DNA of 64,000 nt from Luteimonas panaciterrae (lineage in GTDB: Bacteria; Pseudomonadota; Gammaproteobacteria; Xanthomonadales; Xanthomonadaceae): assembly GCF_020511115.1 (NCBI RefSeq), contig NZ_JAJAVH010000001.1:682001-746000 (forward strand), given 5' to 3'. Below are positions 50,514-59,662 of this stretch, one piece after another. Both the position numbers and the translations under genes were made by a program. The notes below the pieces were generated by a model, which was not told the DNA's origin, searched no databases, and was given only the letters and a program-made list of their open reading frames with translations. Each line of letters starts with the position of its first letter. Positions within the stretch are counted from its first letter, which is position 1.

Positions 50514-53068
50514 TGCGACCGGCACTGGTCGCGCTGGCACTGCTCGTGGCGGTCGGAGCAACGAGCGGCGCCGGGGACGCATCGGGCGGCAGCGCACCCG
50601 CGGTCACGTTTCATCCGGACACGTTTCATCCGCAGCGCTGGCCCGCGCCGGTCTGGCCGTTTCCGCACGACGCGGCGCTGGAAGCACGCGTCGATACGCT
50701 GCTGAAAGCGATGACCGTCGAGGAAAAGGTGGGTCAGCTGATCCAGGGCGACATCGCCAGCCTCACGCCGGAGGACGTGCGCAAGTATCGCCTCGGCGCG
50801 ATCCTGGCCGGCGGCAGCTCCGATCCCGGCGGCAAATACAACGCGCCACCGGCGGAATGGCTAGCGCTGGCCGACGCCTTCTACGAAGCCTCGATGGACA
50901 CGCGCGACGGCGGCCATGCGATACCGGTGCTGTTCGGCATCGATTCCGTGCACGGGCACAGCAATGTCGTCGGTGCGACCGTGTTTCCGCACAACATCGG
51001 ATTGGGCGCGACGCGCGATCCGGAACTGGTGCGCCGCATCGGCGAAGTGACTGCGGTGGAAACCCGCGTCACCGGCATGGAGTGGGCGTTTGCGCCGACG
51101 GTGGCGGTGCCGCAGGACGATCGTTGGGGACGCAGCTACGAAGGTTATTCGGAATCGCCGGATGTCGTGGCGAGTTTCGCCGGCAAGATGGTCGAGGGCT
51201 TGCAGGGCAAGGTCGGCACGCCGCAATTCCTAGACGGCACGCATGTGATCGCGTCGGTCAAGCATTTCCTCGGTGACGGTGGCACCGTCGATGGTCGCGA
51301 TCAAGGCGACACGCGCGTCAGCGAAACCGAACTGATGCGCGTGCATGCCGCAGGCTATCCGCCGGCGATCGCCGCCGGTGCGCAGACGGTGATGGCCTCA
51401 TTCAACAGCGTCAACGGCATGCATATGTCGGGTCACCGGCCGCTGCTGACCGATGTGCTGAAAGGACGCATGCAGTTCGGTGGCTTCGTGGTCAGCGATT
51501 GGAACGCCCATGCGCAGGTGCAGGGCTGCGACAGGCTGCGTTGTCCGGCCGCGTTCAATGCCGGCCTCGACATGGCGATGGCGCCGGATAGCTGGAAAGG
51601 GCTGTATGACAGCACGCTGGCGGCGGCGAAATCGGGCGAAATTCCGCCGCAGCGGCTCGACGATGCCGTGCGCCGCATCCTGCGGGTGAAGTTCCGTCTC
51701 GGACTGTTCGAGGCGGGCAAGCCCTCGCGACGTCCGCTTGGCGGTCGATTCGAATTGCTCGGCGCGCCCGAGCATCGCGCGGTGGCGCGGCAGGCGGTGC
51801 GCGAATCGCTGGTGCTGCTGAAGAATCAGGGCGGCCTGCTGCCGCTGCATCCGAAACAGCAGGTCCTTGTAGCCGGCGACGGTGCCGACGACATCGGCAA
51901 ACAAGCCGGTGGCTGGACCTTGAACTGGCAAGGCACCGGCACCCAGCGCGCCGACTATCCGAACGCCGACACGATCTTCGAAGGCATCGCGCAGCAGGTG
52001 CGGGCCACGGGCGGCAGCGCGACGCTGTCCATCGATGGCCGCTACGCGCACAAACCCGATGTCGCCATCGTCGTGTTCGGTGAAGACCCGTACGCCGAAT
52101 TTCGCGGCGATCTCGCCACCCTGCTGTACAAGCCCGGTAACGACGCCGACCTGCAGCTGATCAAGCGGCTGAAAGGCGAAGGCGTCCCGGTCGTGGCGGT
52201 GTTCCTCAGCGGAAGACCGCTCTGGGTGAATCGCGAGATCAATGCCGCCGACGCCTTCATCGCCGCCTGGCTGCCGGGAACGGAAGGCGGTGGCATCGCC
52301 GACGTGCTGCTGCGCAAGCCCGATGGCGGCGTGCAGTACGACTTCGTCGGAAAACTGAGCTTCTCCTGGCCGCGTACCGCCGCGCAGTACCGCAACAATG
52401 TCGGCCAGCGTGGTTATCGGCCGCAGTTCGCCTTCGGCTACGGGCTTCGTTATGGCGACGATGGCGATCTGCCGCGATTGCCGGAAACATCGGGCGTCAC
52501 CGCCGCGCAGGCATCGAGCGGCGTCTACTACGCGCGCGGCAAGCCGCAGTCTGGATTGAAGATGCAGTTGGAGACGACCAACGGGCGCTCACACAAGCTG
52601 GATGCGATGCCCGCCGCGACGGAAGACGGCAGCCTGCGCGTGCGCAGCGAGGATCATCAAATCCAGGAAGACGCGCGCCGCTTCGTCTGGTCGGGCGGCA
52701 CCTGGGGCCGCGCGGCCGTCGTCGCCGAGACACCGCTCGACCTCACCCGCGAAAGCAACGGCGACGTATTGCTGCTGACCACGTTGAAAATCGATGCCCT
52801 CCCGGCCGGCGACATCTGGATCGGCGTTGGTTGCGGCCAGGATTGCGGCGCCCGCCTGCCGCTGCGCGCGACCCTGGCGGCGCTGACGCCCGGGCAGTGG
52901 ACGCGCGTCGGCATCCCCCTGAAATGCTTCGCCGACGCGGGCGCGGACCTGCGCCGGCTCGACCGCCCGTGGTCGATCGAAACCGACACCGCGCTGGAAC
53001 TGTCGGTCTCGCGCATCGCGCTGGGGACGGCGGATCAGGCGGAGCGGATCGTGTCCTGCACGCCCTGA
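50513..53068 (+). CDS. Exported GH3 beta-glucosidase / exo-glucanase
   Basis: 851 residues, signal peptide cleaved near residue 22. GH3 (alpha/beta)8 domain at about 55-400: VGQLIQGDIASLTPEDVRKYRLGAILAGG, IDSVHGHSNV, FAPTVAVPQDDRWGRSYEGYSE, KHFLGDGGT, and GFVVSDWNAH with nucleophile Asp329. The C-domain follows (LVLLKNQGGLLPL) and then a ~190-residue extra beta-domain at the C-terminus. Resembles periplasmic 1,4-beta-D-glucan glucohydrolases. It releases glucose from beta-glucan oligomers; start overlaps the TonB receptor stop, so the two are made together. Confidence 0.92.
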   Translation: MRPALVALALLVAVGATSGAGDASGGSAPAVTFHPDTFHPQRWPAPVWPFPHDAALEARVDTLLKAMTVEEKVGQLIQGDIASLTPEDVRKYRLGAILAGGSSDPGGKYNAPPAEWLALADAFYEASMDTRDGGHAIPVLFGIDSVHGHSNVVGATVFPHNIGLGATRDPELVRRIGEVTAVETRVTGMEWAFAPTVAVPQDDRWGRSYEGYSESPDVVASFAGKMVEGLQGKVGTPQFLDGTHVIASVKHFLGDGGTVDGRDQGDTRVSETELMRVHAAGYPPAIAAGAQTVMASFNSVNGMHMSGHRPLLTDVLKGRMQFGGFVVSDWNAHAQVQGCDRLRCPAAFNAGLDMAMAPDSWKGLYDSTLAAAKSGEIPPQRLDDAVRRILRVKFRLGLFEAGKPSRRPLGGRFELLGAPEHRAVARQAVRESLVLLKNQGGLLPLHPKQQVLVAGDGADDIGKQAGGWTLNWQGTGTQRADYPNADTIFEGIAQQVRATGGSATLSIDGRYAHKPDVAIVVFGEDPYAEFRGDLATLLYKPGNDADLQLIKRLKGEGVPVVAVFLSGRPLWVNREINAADAFIAAWLPGTEGGGIADVLLRKPDGGVQYDFVGKLSFSWPRTAAQYRNNVGQRGYRPQFAFGYGLRYGDDGDLPRLPETSGVTAAQASSGVYYARGKPQSGLKMQLETTNGRSHKLDAMPAATEDGSLRVRSEDHQIQEDARRFVWSGGTWGRAAVVAETPLDLTRESNGDVLLLTTLKIDALPAGDIWIGVGCGQDCGARLPLRATLAALTPGQWTRVGIPLKCFADAGADLRRLDRPWSIETDTALELSVSRIALGTADQAERIVSCTP

Positions 53069-53164
53069 GGTGCCCGGCTCAAATGATTGGCCGGTACGGC
53101 CAATCCCGCGAGTAAACCCAGCACGGAGGAGGGTTCAGCAGGGGAGTCCGTACAATGGAGGCGA

Positions 53165-54181
53165 ATGACTGCCTCCGTCGCCACCGCTGCCGCGATGCAA
53201 CGCCTGTCCGTCGCCCCGATGATGGACTGGACCGACACACATTGCCGCGTCTTCCATCGCCTGCTCGCGCCCGGCGCGCGGCTGTACACCGAGATGGTGC
53301 ATGCCAACGCGGTGATCCACGGTGATCGGTCCAGGCTGCTGGCGATGGATGACATCGAGCATCCGGTAGCCCTACAGCTGGGCGGCAGCGAGCCGCCTCT
53401 GCTGGCGCAGGCGGCGCGGATCGGCGCCGAGCGTGGGTTCGATGAGATCAATCTCAACGTCGGCTGTCCCTCGGATCGCGTGCAGGCCGGGCGCTTCGGC
53501 GCCTGCCTGATGCGCGAGCCAGAACTGGTGGCCGAGAGCGTGGCGGCGATGATCCAGGCGGTGGCGGGATTGCCGAAGCCGGTGCCGGTCACGGTGAAAT
53601 GCCGGCTCGGTGTGGATGACGAAACGCGTTACGAGGTCTTCCGCGCTTTCATCGATGCCGTCGCGGCCGCGGGTTGCCGCGTGTTCGTGGTGCACGCCCG
53701 CAATGCCTGGCTGAAAGGGCTCTCGCCGAAGGAAAACCGCGAGGTGCCGCCGTTGCGCTACGAGTGGGCATACGCACTCAAGCATGAGCGGCCGGACCTG
53801 ACCGTGATCGTCAACGGTGGCATCGTGGCGGTCGATGCCGCGATCGAGCATCTCTCGCACGCCGATGGGGTGATGCTCGGCCGTGCGGCCTATCACGAGC
53901 CTTACGTCCTGCATCGCCTCGATGCCGTGCTGTCCGGTACCGAACCGAAACCGCGCGCCGAATTGCTGCGCGCACTGCGCCCGTACGCCGAGGCGCAACT
54001 CGCGCGCGGCATGCCGCTCAAGCACCTCACCCGCCACGTGCTCGGCCTGTTTCATGGCGAGCGTGGCGGACGCGCGTTCCGGCAGATCCTCAGCGAGGGT
54101 GCGCACCGGCCGGGTGCGGACTGGTCGCTGGTGGAAGCGGCGCTGTCGGCGACGGAAGGTTCCGCGCGGATCGCGGCCTGA
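53165..54181 (+). CDS. dusA: tRNA-dihydrouridine(20/20a) synthase
   Basis: 338 residues. Flavin-dependent reduction of uridine 20/20a in the tRNA D-loop. Motifs: SVAPMMDWTDTHCRVFHRLL (FMN domain start), INLNVGCPSDRVQAGRFGACLM with catalytic Cys, KCRLGVDD, and HARNAWLKGLSPKENREVPPL, which is DusA-specific. GGAGG lies only 3 bases before the ATG at 53165, and a TACAAT -10-like element ends 8 bases before it, so the internal ATG at 53195 (MQRLSVAPMMD) is a fair alternative start. It overlaps the next gene by one base. Confidence 0.94.
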   Translation: MTASVATAAAMQRLSVAPMMDWTDTHCRVFHRLLAPGARLYTEMVHANAVIHGDRSRLLAMDDIEHPVALQLGGSEPPLLAQAARIGAERGFDEINLNVGCPSDRVQAGRFGACLMREPELVAESVAAMIQAVAGLPKPVPVTVKCRLGVDDETRYEVFRAFIDAVAAAGCRVFVVHARNAWLKGLSPKENREVPPLRYEWAYALKHERPDLTVIVNGGIVAVDAAIEHLSHADGVMLGRAAYHEPYVLHRLDAVLSGTEPKPRAELLRALRPYAEAQLARGMPLKHLTRHVLGLFHGERGGRAFRQILSEGAHRPGADWSLVEAALSATEGSARIAA

Positions 54182-55152
54182 TGTCGGCGGATTCTTCGAT
54201 GCCCGCCGGCGTGATTACCCGCGATTGCGCCGAATTCCTGCGCATCGCGCGTGCCTCCACGACCGACTTCGGGCCGGCGACCGCGAAGGCGGCCTTCCTG
54301 GTGGCGCCCGACGGTTTCGCGCATGCCGCGCAGTCGGCCAGTGACAACCGCTACATGGCCGAGGCCGAGGCTTTCGATGCCGCGCGCGCCTCGCGGCAGC
54401 ATCGCGATCTGCAGCGGGCGCTGTCGGCCTCGGTGCCCACGCTGTGCTTCCCGGGCGCGCCCGACACGCCGGATGCACTGTTCCCGAACAACGTCTTCGC
54501 CACCGCGCGGACGGATGCGCGCGTGCCCGGGCAGGCGCCGCCGCGCCTGATCGTCGGCCGCATGCGTCACCCGGTCCGCCAGCGCGAGGCCGGGCGCGCC
54601 GACATCCGCGGGTTCTTCCGCGACACCCTGGGCTATGCCGAGATCGACCTCTCGGACCAGCCGCATCCGTGCGAGCTGACCGGCGCCCTGGTGATCGACC
54701 GCGCGCGCGGCCTTGGCTTCTGCGGCCTGTCCGAGCGCTGCGACGAGGCCGGCGCCGCGCTGATGCATGAAGCTTTCGGCCTGCGGGCGACCTTGCTGTT
54801 CGACCTGGCCCCGGGGGAGTACCACACCAATGTGGTGCTGGCGGTGCTGGCCGGCCGCGCGGCCCTGCTGTGCCCGGACGGCTTCGCCGATGCCGCCGTG
54901 GTGGAGGCGATCGCCGCCCTCTACGCCCCGAACGCGGTACTGCTGTCATCCCAGGAGAAGCAAGCATTCGCCGGAAATGCCATCGCATTGTCCGAAGATG
55001 TGGTATGGATGAGCGAAGCTGCCGTGGCCGGGCTCACGCCCGCCAACCGTTCCGCGTTGGCAGGGGCCGGGTTCGCGGTGCGCGGCGTGGCGCTCGATGC
55101 CATCGAGGCAGCGGGCGGTTCCCTGCGCTGTTGCGTGGCCGAAATCTATTGA
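54181..55152 (+). CDS. CtlX-type amidinohydrolase (arginine deiminase-related)
   Basis: 323 residues. Amidinotransferase-fold motifs: TPDALFPNNVFAT (substrate Asn), CELTGALVIDRARGLGF, PGEYHTNVVLAVL with catalytic His, and GGSLRCCVAEIY with catalytic Cys at the end. These match the CtlX/arginine deiminase-related group that hydrolyses citrulline or modified guanidines. It starts within the dusA stop. With an arginase gene at the window end, it may form part of arginine/ornithine metabolism, though the two are 8.7 kb apart. Confidence 0.83.
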   Translation: MSADSSMPAGVITRDCAEFLRIARASTTDFGPATAKAAFLVAPDGFAHAAQSASDNRYMAEAEAFDAARASRQHRDLQRALSASVPTLCFPGAPDTPDALFPNNVFATARTDARVPGQAPPRLIVGRMRHPVRQREAGRADIRGFFRDTLGYAEIDLSDQPHPCELTGALVIDRARGLGFCGLSERCDEAGAALMHEAFGLRATLLFDLAPGEYHTNVVLAVLAGRAALLCPDGFADAAVVEAIAALYAPNAVLLSSQEKQAFAGNAIALSEDVVWMSEAAVAGLTPANRSALAGAGFAVRGVALDAIEAAGGSLRCCVAEIY

Positions 55153-55385
55153 GGGCACCCTTGGACCGGCCTGGCCCGCTGGTGGATCGGTGCCGCGGGA
55201 CTGTCTTCGTTGATGGGTTTGGCCGGACCGTTCGAGCCTCCGGCGAGGCCTCATCTGAATGAGGGCCATCACGCAAAGAAAAAGTTAAGGACGGATTCAC
55301 CGCCGAATTTTGAGAATCATCGTCCAAAACCGTAATCCGCCGTCGGCTCCCCAAGGGCCGGCTCACGAAGGAATTGCCACTGCCC

Positions 55386-55778
55386 ATGATCCGGTCGCTC
55401 CGCCTACTGTCGATGTTCGTCGTCTGTGCCGTGCTGGCGTCGGGCGGCGCGTGGGCGCAGGATCGTCGTGGTGGCGGCGACGGACGCGGAGGTGGACGTG
55501 GGGAGATGTCGGCATCGGGCATGCAGGGGATGCCGGACCGTGGCCGCATGGGGCCGCAGGTGCGGCCATCGCGTCGCGACGACACGCTGTCCAATTCGGT
55601 CCGCAACGCCGAGCGCACCACCCCGGGCGGTCAGATCCTGCGCGCCGAGCGCATGCAGTACGACGGCCGCGAGGTCAATCGCATTAAACTCATGGACGAA
55701 CGCGGACGTGTCCGCACCTATATGGATGATCCGCAACAGCCGCGTCGTCTGTCGCCTACACGCGACGATGACGATTGA
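55386..55778 (+). CDS. Exported PepSY-like protein upstream of the two-component pair
   Basis: 130 residues. Signal peptide (cleavage near AWAQ-DR), a Gly/Arg/Met-rich linker at 30-65 (GGGDGRGGGRGEMSASGMQG), then a PepSY-like unit GGQILRAERMQYDGREVNRIKLMDERGRVRTYMDDP. An in-frame TTG at 55374 lies right after AAGGAA, so 4 more residues are possible. Its place 73 bases ahead of the PhoP-like gene suggests it modulates or is controlled by that system. TTAAGG at 55285, 11 bases from TTCACC, is a possible regulator site. Confidence 0.72.
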   Translation: MIRSLRLLSMFVVCAVLASGGAWAQDRRGGGDGRGGGRGEMSASGMQGMPDRGRMGPQVRPSRRDDTLSNSVRNAERTTPGGQILRAERMQYDGREVNRIKLMDERGRVRTYMDDPQQPRRLSPTRDDDD

Positions 55779-55851
55779 GCTTCCAAGCTTGGAAACAAGC
55801 CACACCGATCCGGGCGTTGCCCCCGCAACCGCCGCCAGAATGGAGTAGCCG

Positions 55852-56538
55852 ATGCGAATTCTGCTCGTCGAAGACGAAGCCCCACTGCGCGAGACCCTTG
55901 CCGCGCGACTGAAGCGTGAAGGCTTCGCCGTGGATGCCGCGCAGGACGGCGAGGAAGGCCTGTACATGGGCCGCGAGGTTCCCTTCGACGTCGGCATCAT
56001 CGACCTCGGCCTGCCCAAGATGTCGGGCATGGAACTGGTCAAGGCGCTGCGCGACGAAGGCAAGCAGTTCCCGGTGCTGATCCTCACCGCGCGCTCGAGC
56101 TGGCAGGACAAGGTCGACGGCCTGAAGCAGGGCGCCGACGACTATCTGGTCAAGCCCTTCCACGTCGAGGAACTGCTGGCGCGCATCAACGCCCTGGTGC
56201 GTCGCGCCGCCGGCTGGAGCAAGCCGACGCTGGAATGCGGCGCCGTGGTGCTCGACCTCGCCGCGCAGACGGTGACCGTCAACGGCGCCAACGTCGACCT
56301 CACCAGCTACGAGTACAAGGTGCTCGAGTACCTGATGATGCATGCCGGCGAGCTGGTGTCGAAGGCCGATCTGACCGAGCACATCTACCAGCAGGATTTC
56401 GATCGCGACTCCAACGTGCTGGAAGTCTTCATCGGCCGCCTGCGCAAGAAGCTCGATCCCGAGGGCACCCTCAAGCCGATCGAGACCGTGCGCGGCCGCG
56501 GCTATCGCTTCGCGATTCCGCGTAGCGGCGAAGGTTGA
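55852..56538 (+). CDS. phoP: OmpR-family response regulator, PhoP-like
   Basis: 228 residues. Receiver: MRILLVEDEAPLRETLAARL with acidic pocket, phospho-acceptor Asp51 in IIDLGLPKMSG, Thr in LTARSS, and Lys in YLVKPFHVEELLARI. Winged-helix DNA-binding domain at about 130-225: DLTSYEYKVLEYLMMHAGELVSKADL and NVLEVFIGRLRKKLDPEG. This is the PhoP subgroup by overall similarity. A typical phoQ-type kinase gene follows, but 226 bases later and beyond three hairpins. Confidence 0.9.
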   Translation: MRILLVEDEAPLRETLAARLKREGFAVDAAQDGEEGLYMGREVPFDVGIIDLGLPKMSGMELVKALRDEGKQFPVLILTARSSWQDKVDGLKQGADDYLVKPFHVEELLARINALVRRAAGWSKPTLECGAVVLDLAAQTVTVNGANVDLTSYEYKVLEYLMMHAGELVSKADLTEHIYQQDFDRDSNVLEVFIGRLRKKLDPEGTLKPIETVRGRGYRFAIPRSGEG

Positions 56539-56663
56539 GCTTTTTTGCCGGCGTGCCGGCAAAAAGCTCCCCCAAAGTTTGCGTTGCAAACTTTGGGCCC
56601 CAGGCACGCGGCATCCACAACCCCGCCGCTGTCGCGGCGCCCCCTTAACTTAAGGGGGCTTTT
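56537..56663 (+). terminator. Three consecutive hairpins between phoP and kinase gene
   Basis: (1) GAGC T6 GCCGGC / GCCGGC A5 GCTC (56537-56569, one bulged T). (2) CCCAAAGTTTGC GTT GCAAACTTTGGG (56571-56597, perfect 12 bp). (3) GCCCCCTTA ACT TAAGGGGGC then TTTT (56639-56663), an intrinsic-terminator form. The first begins at the phoP stop codon. Confidence 0.7.
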
Positions 56664-56764
56664 CCCCAGAATGTTTGGCTTGAGCATCGGGCGTGCTGTC
56701 TTCAAGGACGGCATGCAGGATGCACTCGCTCTTAGGGCATGAGCCGGTAGACTCTCCCTCGCGC

Positions 56765-58192
56765 ATGGCGACTTCTCGCAAACCCCTGCTGCCTGCCTGG
56801 CGTCCGCGATCGTTGCGGGCTCGGCAGTTGTTGACGGCGAGCGTGGTCCTGCTGGCGTTTCTCGCGCTGACCGGTTACGTGCTGTATCTCGCCTTCGTCA
56901 ACGTGGCGGGACAGTTGCAGCGCGATCGCCTGCACGCCTATGCGATCAAGTACGTCGCCGACATCGAGTTCTTCCGCAGCGGCGACATCTATGTTCCGGA
57001 AGTGCCGCCTGATCCGCGCTTCGACCGGCCGGGCAGCGGTCTCTATGCGGTGATCATCTCGCGCGACTTGCGCTGGGAATCGATGTCCACGCGCGGGCCG
57101 CAATTGCCGGACGTGGACATGCTGGCGCCGAACCAGGAAGAGTTCCGCGGGCCGATCAAGATCACCAATACCGACGGTACGCGCGGCGAGGTATTCCGCT
57201 ACGGCATCGGCCTGACCTACGTGCAGGAGTCCGACAGCGGCGGCGAGATCGAGATTCCCTACAGCGTCTACATCATGGAGGACGAGGGCACACTGGCGCG
57301 GCAGATTCGTCTGTTCCGCGGCGCGTTGTGGACCGGCCTCGGCATCTCGGGTCTCGCATTGCTGTTGTTCCAGCTGCTGATCCTGCGCTGGAGCCTGCGC
57401 CCGCTCGACAACGTGGTCACCGAGCTGAAGAGCGTGCAGCGCGGACAGGCCAACCGCATGAGCGACCAGCATCCGCGCGAACTGGCGCCACTCACCGAGA
57501 GCATCAACGCGCTGATCGAAAGCGAGCGCGAGAATCTCGAGCGCCAGCGCAACACCATGTCCGATCTCGCGCACAGCCTGAAGACACCGCTGGCGGTGCT
57601 GCGCACGCGTCTGGACGGCGATGCCAGCGAAGCGGAGTTGCGCGAAGAGGTCGCCACGCAATTGCGCCGCATGAACGACATGGTCGGCTATCAGCTCGGC
57701 CGCGCCGCGTCCGGTGGTCACAAGCTGTTCGCGGCGCCGGTCCTGATCGAACCGCATGCCGAGCAGATCGTGCGCGGGCTGGAGAAGATCTACGCGGCGA
57801 AGGGTGTGATCTGCGAATTCGAGATCGACGAACGCGCGCGCTTCCACGGCGAACCGGGTGATCTGCAGGAACTGCTCGGCAATCTGCTGGAGAACGCCTT
57901 CAAGTGGGCGAAGTCGCGCGTGCTGCTCACGGTGCAGGCGGGCGCGAGTTCCGCCGGCCGGCGTCCGGGTTTGATCCTGGCGGTGGACGACGACGGCCCC
58001 GGCATTCCCGAGGATCGCATCGCCCACGTTCTGCAGCGCGGCGTGCGTGGCGACGAGCGCGTACAAGGGCATGGCATCGGCCTGGCGATCGTGCAGGACA
58101 TCGTGCGCAGCTATCGCGGCGTGCTCGATGTGGGCCGCTCGACGGAGTTGAGCGGCGCGCGTTTCGAAGTGACGTTGCCGCCGGGCTTGTAA
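56765..58192 (+). CDS. phoQ: Sensor histidine kinase, PhoQ-like
   Basis: 475 residues. Helix 1 at about 20-45 (LLTASVVLLAFLALTGYVLYL), a periplasmic domain at about 46-185, helix 2 at about 187-208, HAMP (LRWSLRPLDNVVTELKSVQRG), DHp with phospho-acceptor His270 in DLAHSLKTPLAVLRT, and an ATPase domain with N-box (LGNLLENAFKWAKS), G1 (VDDDGPGIP) and G2 (GHGIGLAIV). The periplasmic loop is acidic (EEFRGPIK, EVPPD). Sensed signal probably divalent cations or peptides as in other PhoQ proteins. The start at 56765 is chosen for spacing to helix 1. Confidence 0.88.
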   Translation: MATSRKPLLPAWRPRSLRARQLLTASVVLLAFLALTGYVLYLAFVNVAGQLQRDRLHAYAIKYVADIEFFRSGDIYVPEVPPDPRFDRPGSGLYAVIISRDLRWESMSTRGPQLPDVDMLAPNQEEFRGPIKITNTDGTRGEVFRYGIGLTYVQESDSGGEIEIPYSVYIMEDEGTLARQIRLFRGALWTGLGISGLALLLFQLLILRWSLRPLDNVVTELKSVQRGQANRMSDQHPRELAPLTESINALIESERENLERQRNTMSDLAHSLKTPLAVLRTRLDGDASEAELREEVATQLRRMNDMVGYQLGRAASGGHKLFAAPVLIEPHAEQIVRGLEKIYAAKGVICEFEIDERARFHGEPGDLQELLGNLLENAFKWAKSRVLLTVQAGASSAGRRPGLILAVDDDGPGIPEDRIAHVLQRGVRGDERVQGHGIGLAIVQDIVRSYRGVLDVGRSTELSGARFEVTLPPGL

Positions 58193-58206
58193 GCGGTCGC
58201 CCTTGC

Positions 58207-58304
58207 TCGTCATTCCCGCGAAGGCGGGAATCCAAGGACGTTCGCGTCATCTGCACGAAACCAACAGCAAGGTCCATGGATTCCCGCCTTCGCGAGAATG
58301 ACGA
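58207..58304. repeat. Paired REP element (BIME-like)
   Basis: 28-base units at 58207-58234 and 58277-58304 are inverse copies with one mismatch; each contains a stem TTCCCGC..GCGGGAA. The 42-base spacer has no feature. Lies after the kinase gene, between it and the convergent mtfA gene. A member of the intergenic palindrome class seen also at 13545. Confidence 0.8.
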
Positions 58305-58316
58305 ACAGAAGCGAAC

Positions 58317-59084
58317 TCATCGCTCGCCGATCGCAAACTCTCCGTAGAACTTCCGCAGATGCTCCGCCACGGCCGGCATCGCCTCCCGCAACGCTTGCGG
58401 ATCGCTGAAATGGTATTCGCTGCAGACGGCGAAGAATTCCTCCGGCGCCTCCGCCGCATACGGATCGATCGCGGTCTCGTGCTCACGGTCGACTTCATCG
58501 GCAAACGCATCGAACGCCCGCTGGAAATCACGCGCCCACTGCTTCTGCCACGCGCGCGGTAGCGGCGGCGTTCCATCGAGCACGCCGTCGAGCGCGTCGA
58601 GCTTGTGCGCCATCTCGTGCACGGCGACGCAGAAGCCGGCATCGGGTTCGTCGAGATCGGCTTCGATATCGGCCCAGGACAGGATCAGCGGGCCGCTTTC
58701 CCAGGATTCGCCGATCAACTCGTCGTCCCATTCGTGCAGCACGCCGGCGGCGTCGACATGCGTGCGGTTCACGCGGAACGCATCCGGATAGACGATCAGC
58801 TGCGACCAGCCGTGCAGGCCTTCGGCGCCGAATTCCAGCAAGGGCAGGCAGCACAGCGCAGCGAGCAGCGTGCGCTGTGCCTCGTCGAGCGACAGGCCGG
58901 CGACCGGCGTGATCGTCTTGTCGCGCAGGAAGCGCGCCGCGAGCAGTTGCAGGCGTTGATCGCGCTCGACATCGAGCGCGGCGATCCACGGCACGCGCGC
59001 GCGCACTTGACGCCAGAGTTCAGCGGGCGGTGGTTCGGGGGTCGTGCCTGCGAACAGGCGTCGGATCAGCTTGCGCACGGCCAA
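58317..59084 (-). CDS. mtfA: MtfA-family zinc metallopeptidase
   Basis: 255 residues. Gluzincin-type motif HEMAHKLD at 156-163 (His156, Glu157, His160), with a third ligand in EEFFAVCSEYHF near 222. Also typical: LIVYPDAFRVNRTHVDAAGVLHE and ESGPLILSWADIEAD. In E. coli MtfA binds the repressor Mlc and modulates glucose uptake; the Xanthomonas homologues are less studied. Single gene, cytoplasmic. Confidence 0.93.
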   Translation of the reverse strand: MAVRKLIRRLFAGTTPEPPPAELWRQVRARVPWIAALDVERDQRLQLLAARFLRDKTITPVAGLSLDEAQRTLLAALCCLPLLEFGAEGLHGWSQLIVYPDAFRVNRTHVDAAGVLHEWDDELIGESWESGPLILSWADIEADLDEPDAGFCVAVHEMAHKLDALDGVLDGTPPLPRAWQKQWARDFQRAFDAFADEVDREHETAIDPYAAEAPEEFFAVCSEYHFSDPQALREAMPAVAEHLRKFYGEFAIGER

Positions 59085-59146
59085 TCAGTGGAGTTTCGAT
59101 CGAGCCGGTGTTGCATCCGCGAGCGCTGCGCGGCTCGCGTCGAACC

Positions 59147-59428
59147 TCAGCGGAACATCCCCGGCAGGAAGCTGTGCCAGCGCGGCGGACGCACGTCGCC
59201 GATGTCGCCGGACTCACGCGGCACCACGGGCTTGGTCTTGCCGACCTTGCGCACCGGCGCGGGCTTGTTGCCCGCCGCGGGTGTGGCCGGGGTACGGTCT
59301 TCGTCGTTGTGCGCGGGCGTGTCGATGCAGGCGCCGCTGCCGTTCGGGCTGAGGCGGCGGGCTTCTTGCGCCATCAGCGGGAAGCTGATGCCGAACAGCA
59401 GCAGACAGGCGGCGAGACGGGGGGACAT
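59147..59428 (-). CDS. Small exported protein
   Basis: 93 residues with a signal peptide (cleavage near LMAQ-EA, residue 20). The rest is Pro/Lys-rich and probably disordered (DRTPATPAAGNKPAPVRKVGKTKPVVP), closing in RPPRWHSFLPGMFR. One Cys. No family recognised. It lies 62 bases upstream of mtfA on the same strand. Confidence 0.65.
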   Translation of the reverse strand: MSPRLAACLLLFGISFPLMAQEARRLSPNGSGACIDTPAHNDEDRTPATPAAGNKPAPVRKVGKTKPVVPRESGDIGDVRPPRWHSFLPGMFR

Positions 59429-59662
59429 GGCGGTATTCCAATCCTGGAAAACGGTTCTGGAAGAACCGAGGTCGACAGGCGACTATACCCCGAGATTCGC
59501 GCGTGTGCAGAAGAAGGCATGCTGCAGAGCGGCAAAAACGCGATGCGTGACGGATGTCGCGATCGTGCTCCGGGTGGCGGCTGTTCCGGGAACGGGCTGT
59601 GCCATCACCGCTCCGGCCGCCCAGGAAGGCTCCCGGCCAGGGGCGCACTGCATAATTGCGGG

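Noticed and set aside
30245-53068. A Bacteroidetes-type PUL with SusC/SusD
   Set aside because: No SusD-like gene; the receptors are the proteobacterial TonB type.
56732-58213. 493-codon open frame on the minus strand
   Set aside because: Antisense to the histidine kinase with all its boxes intact.
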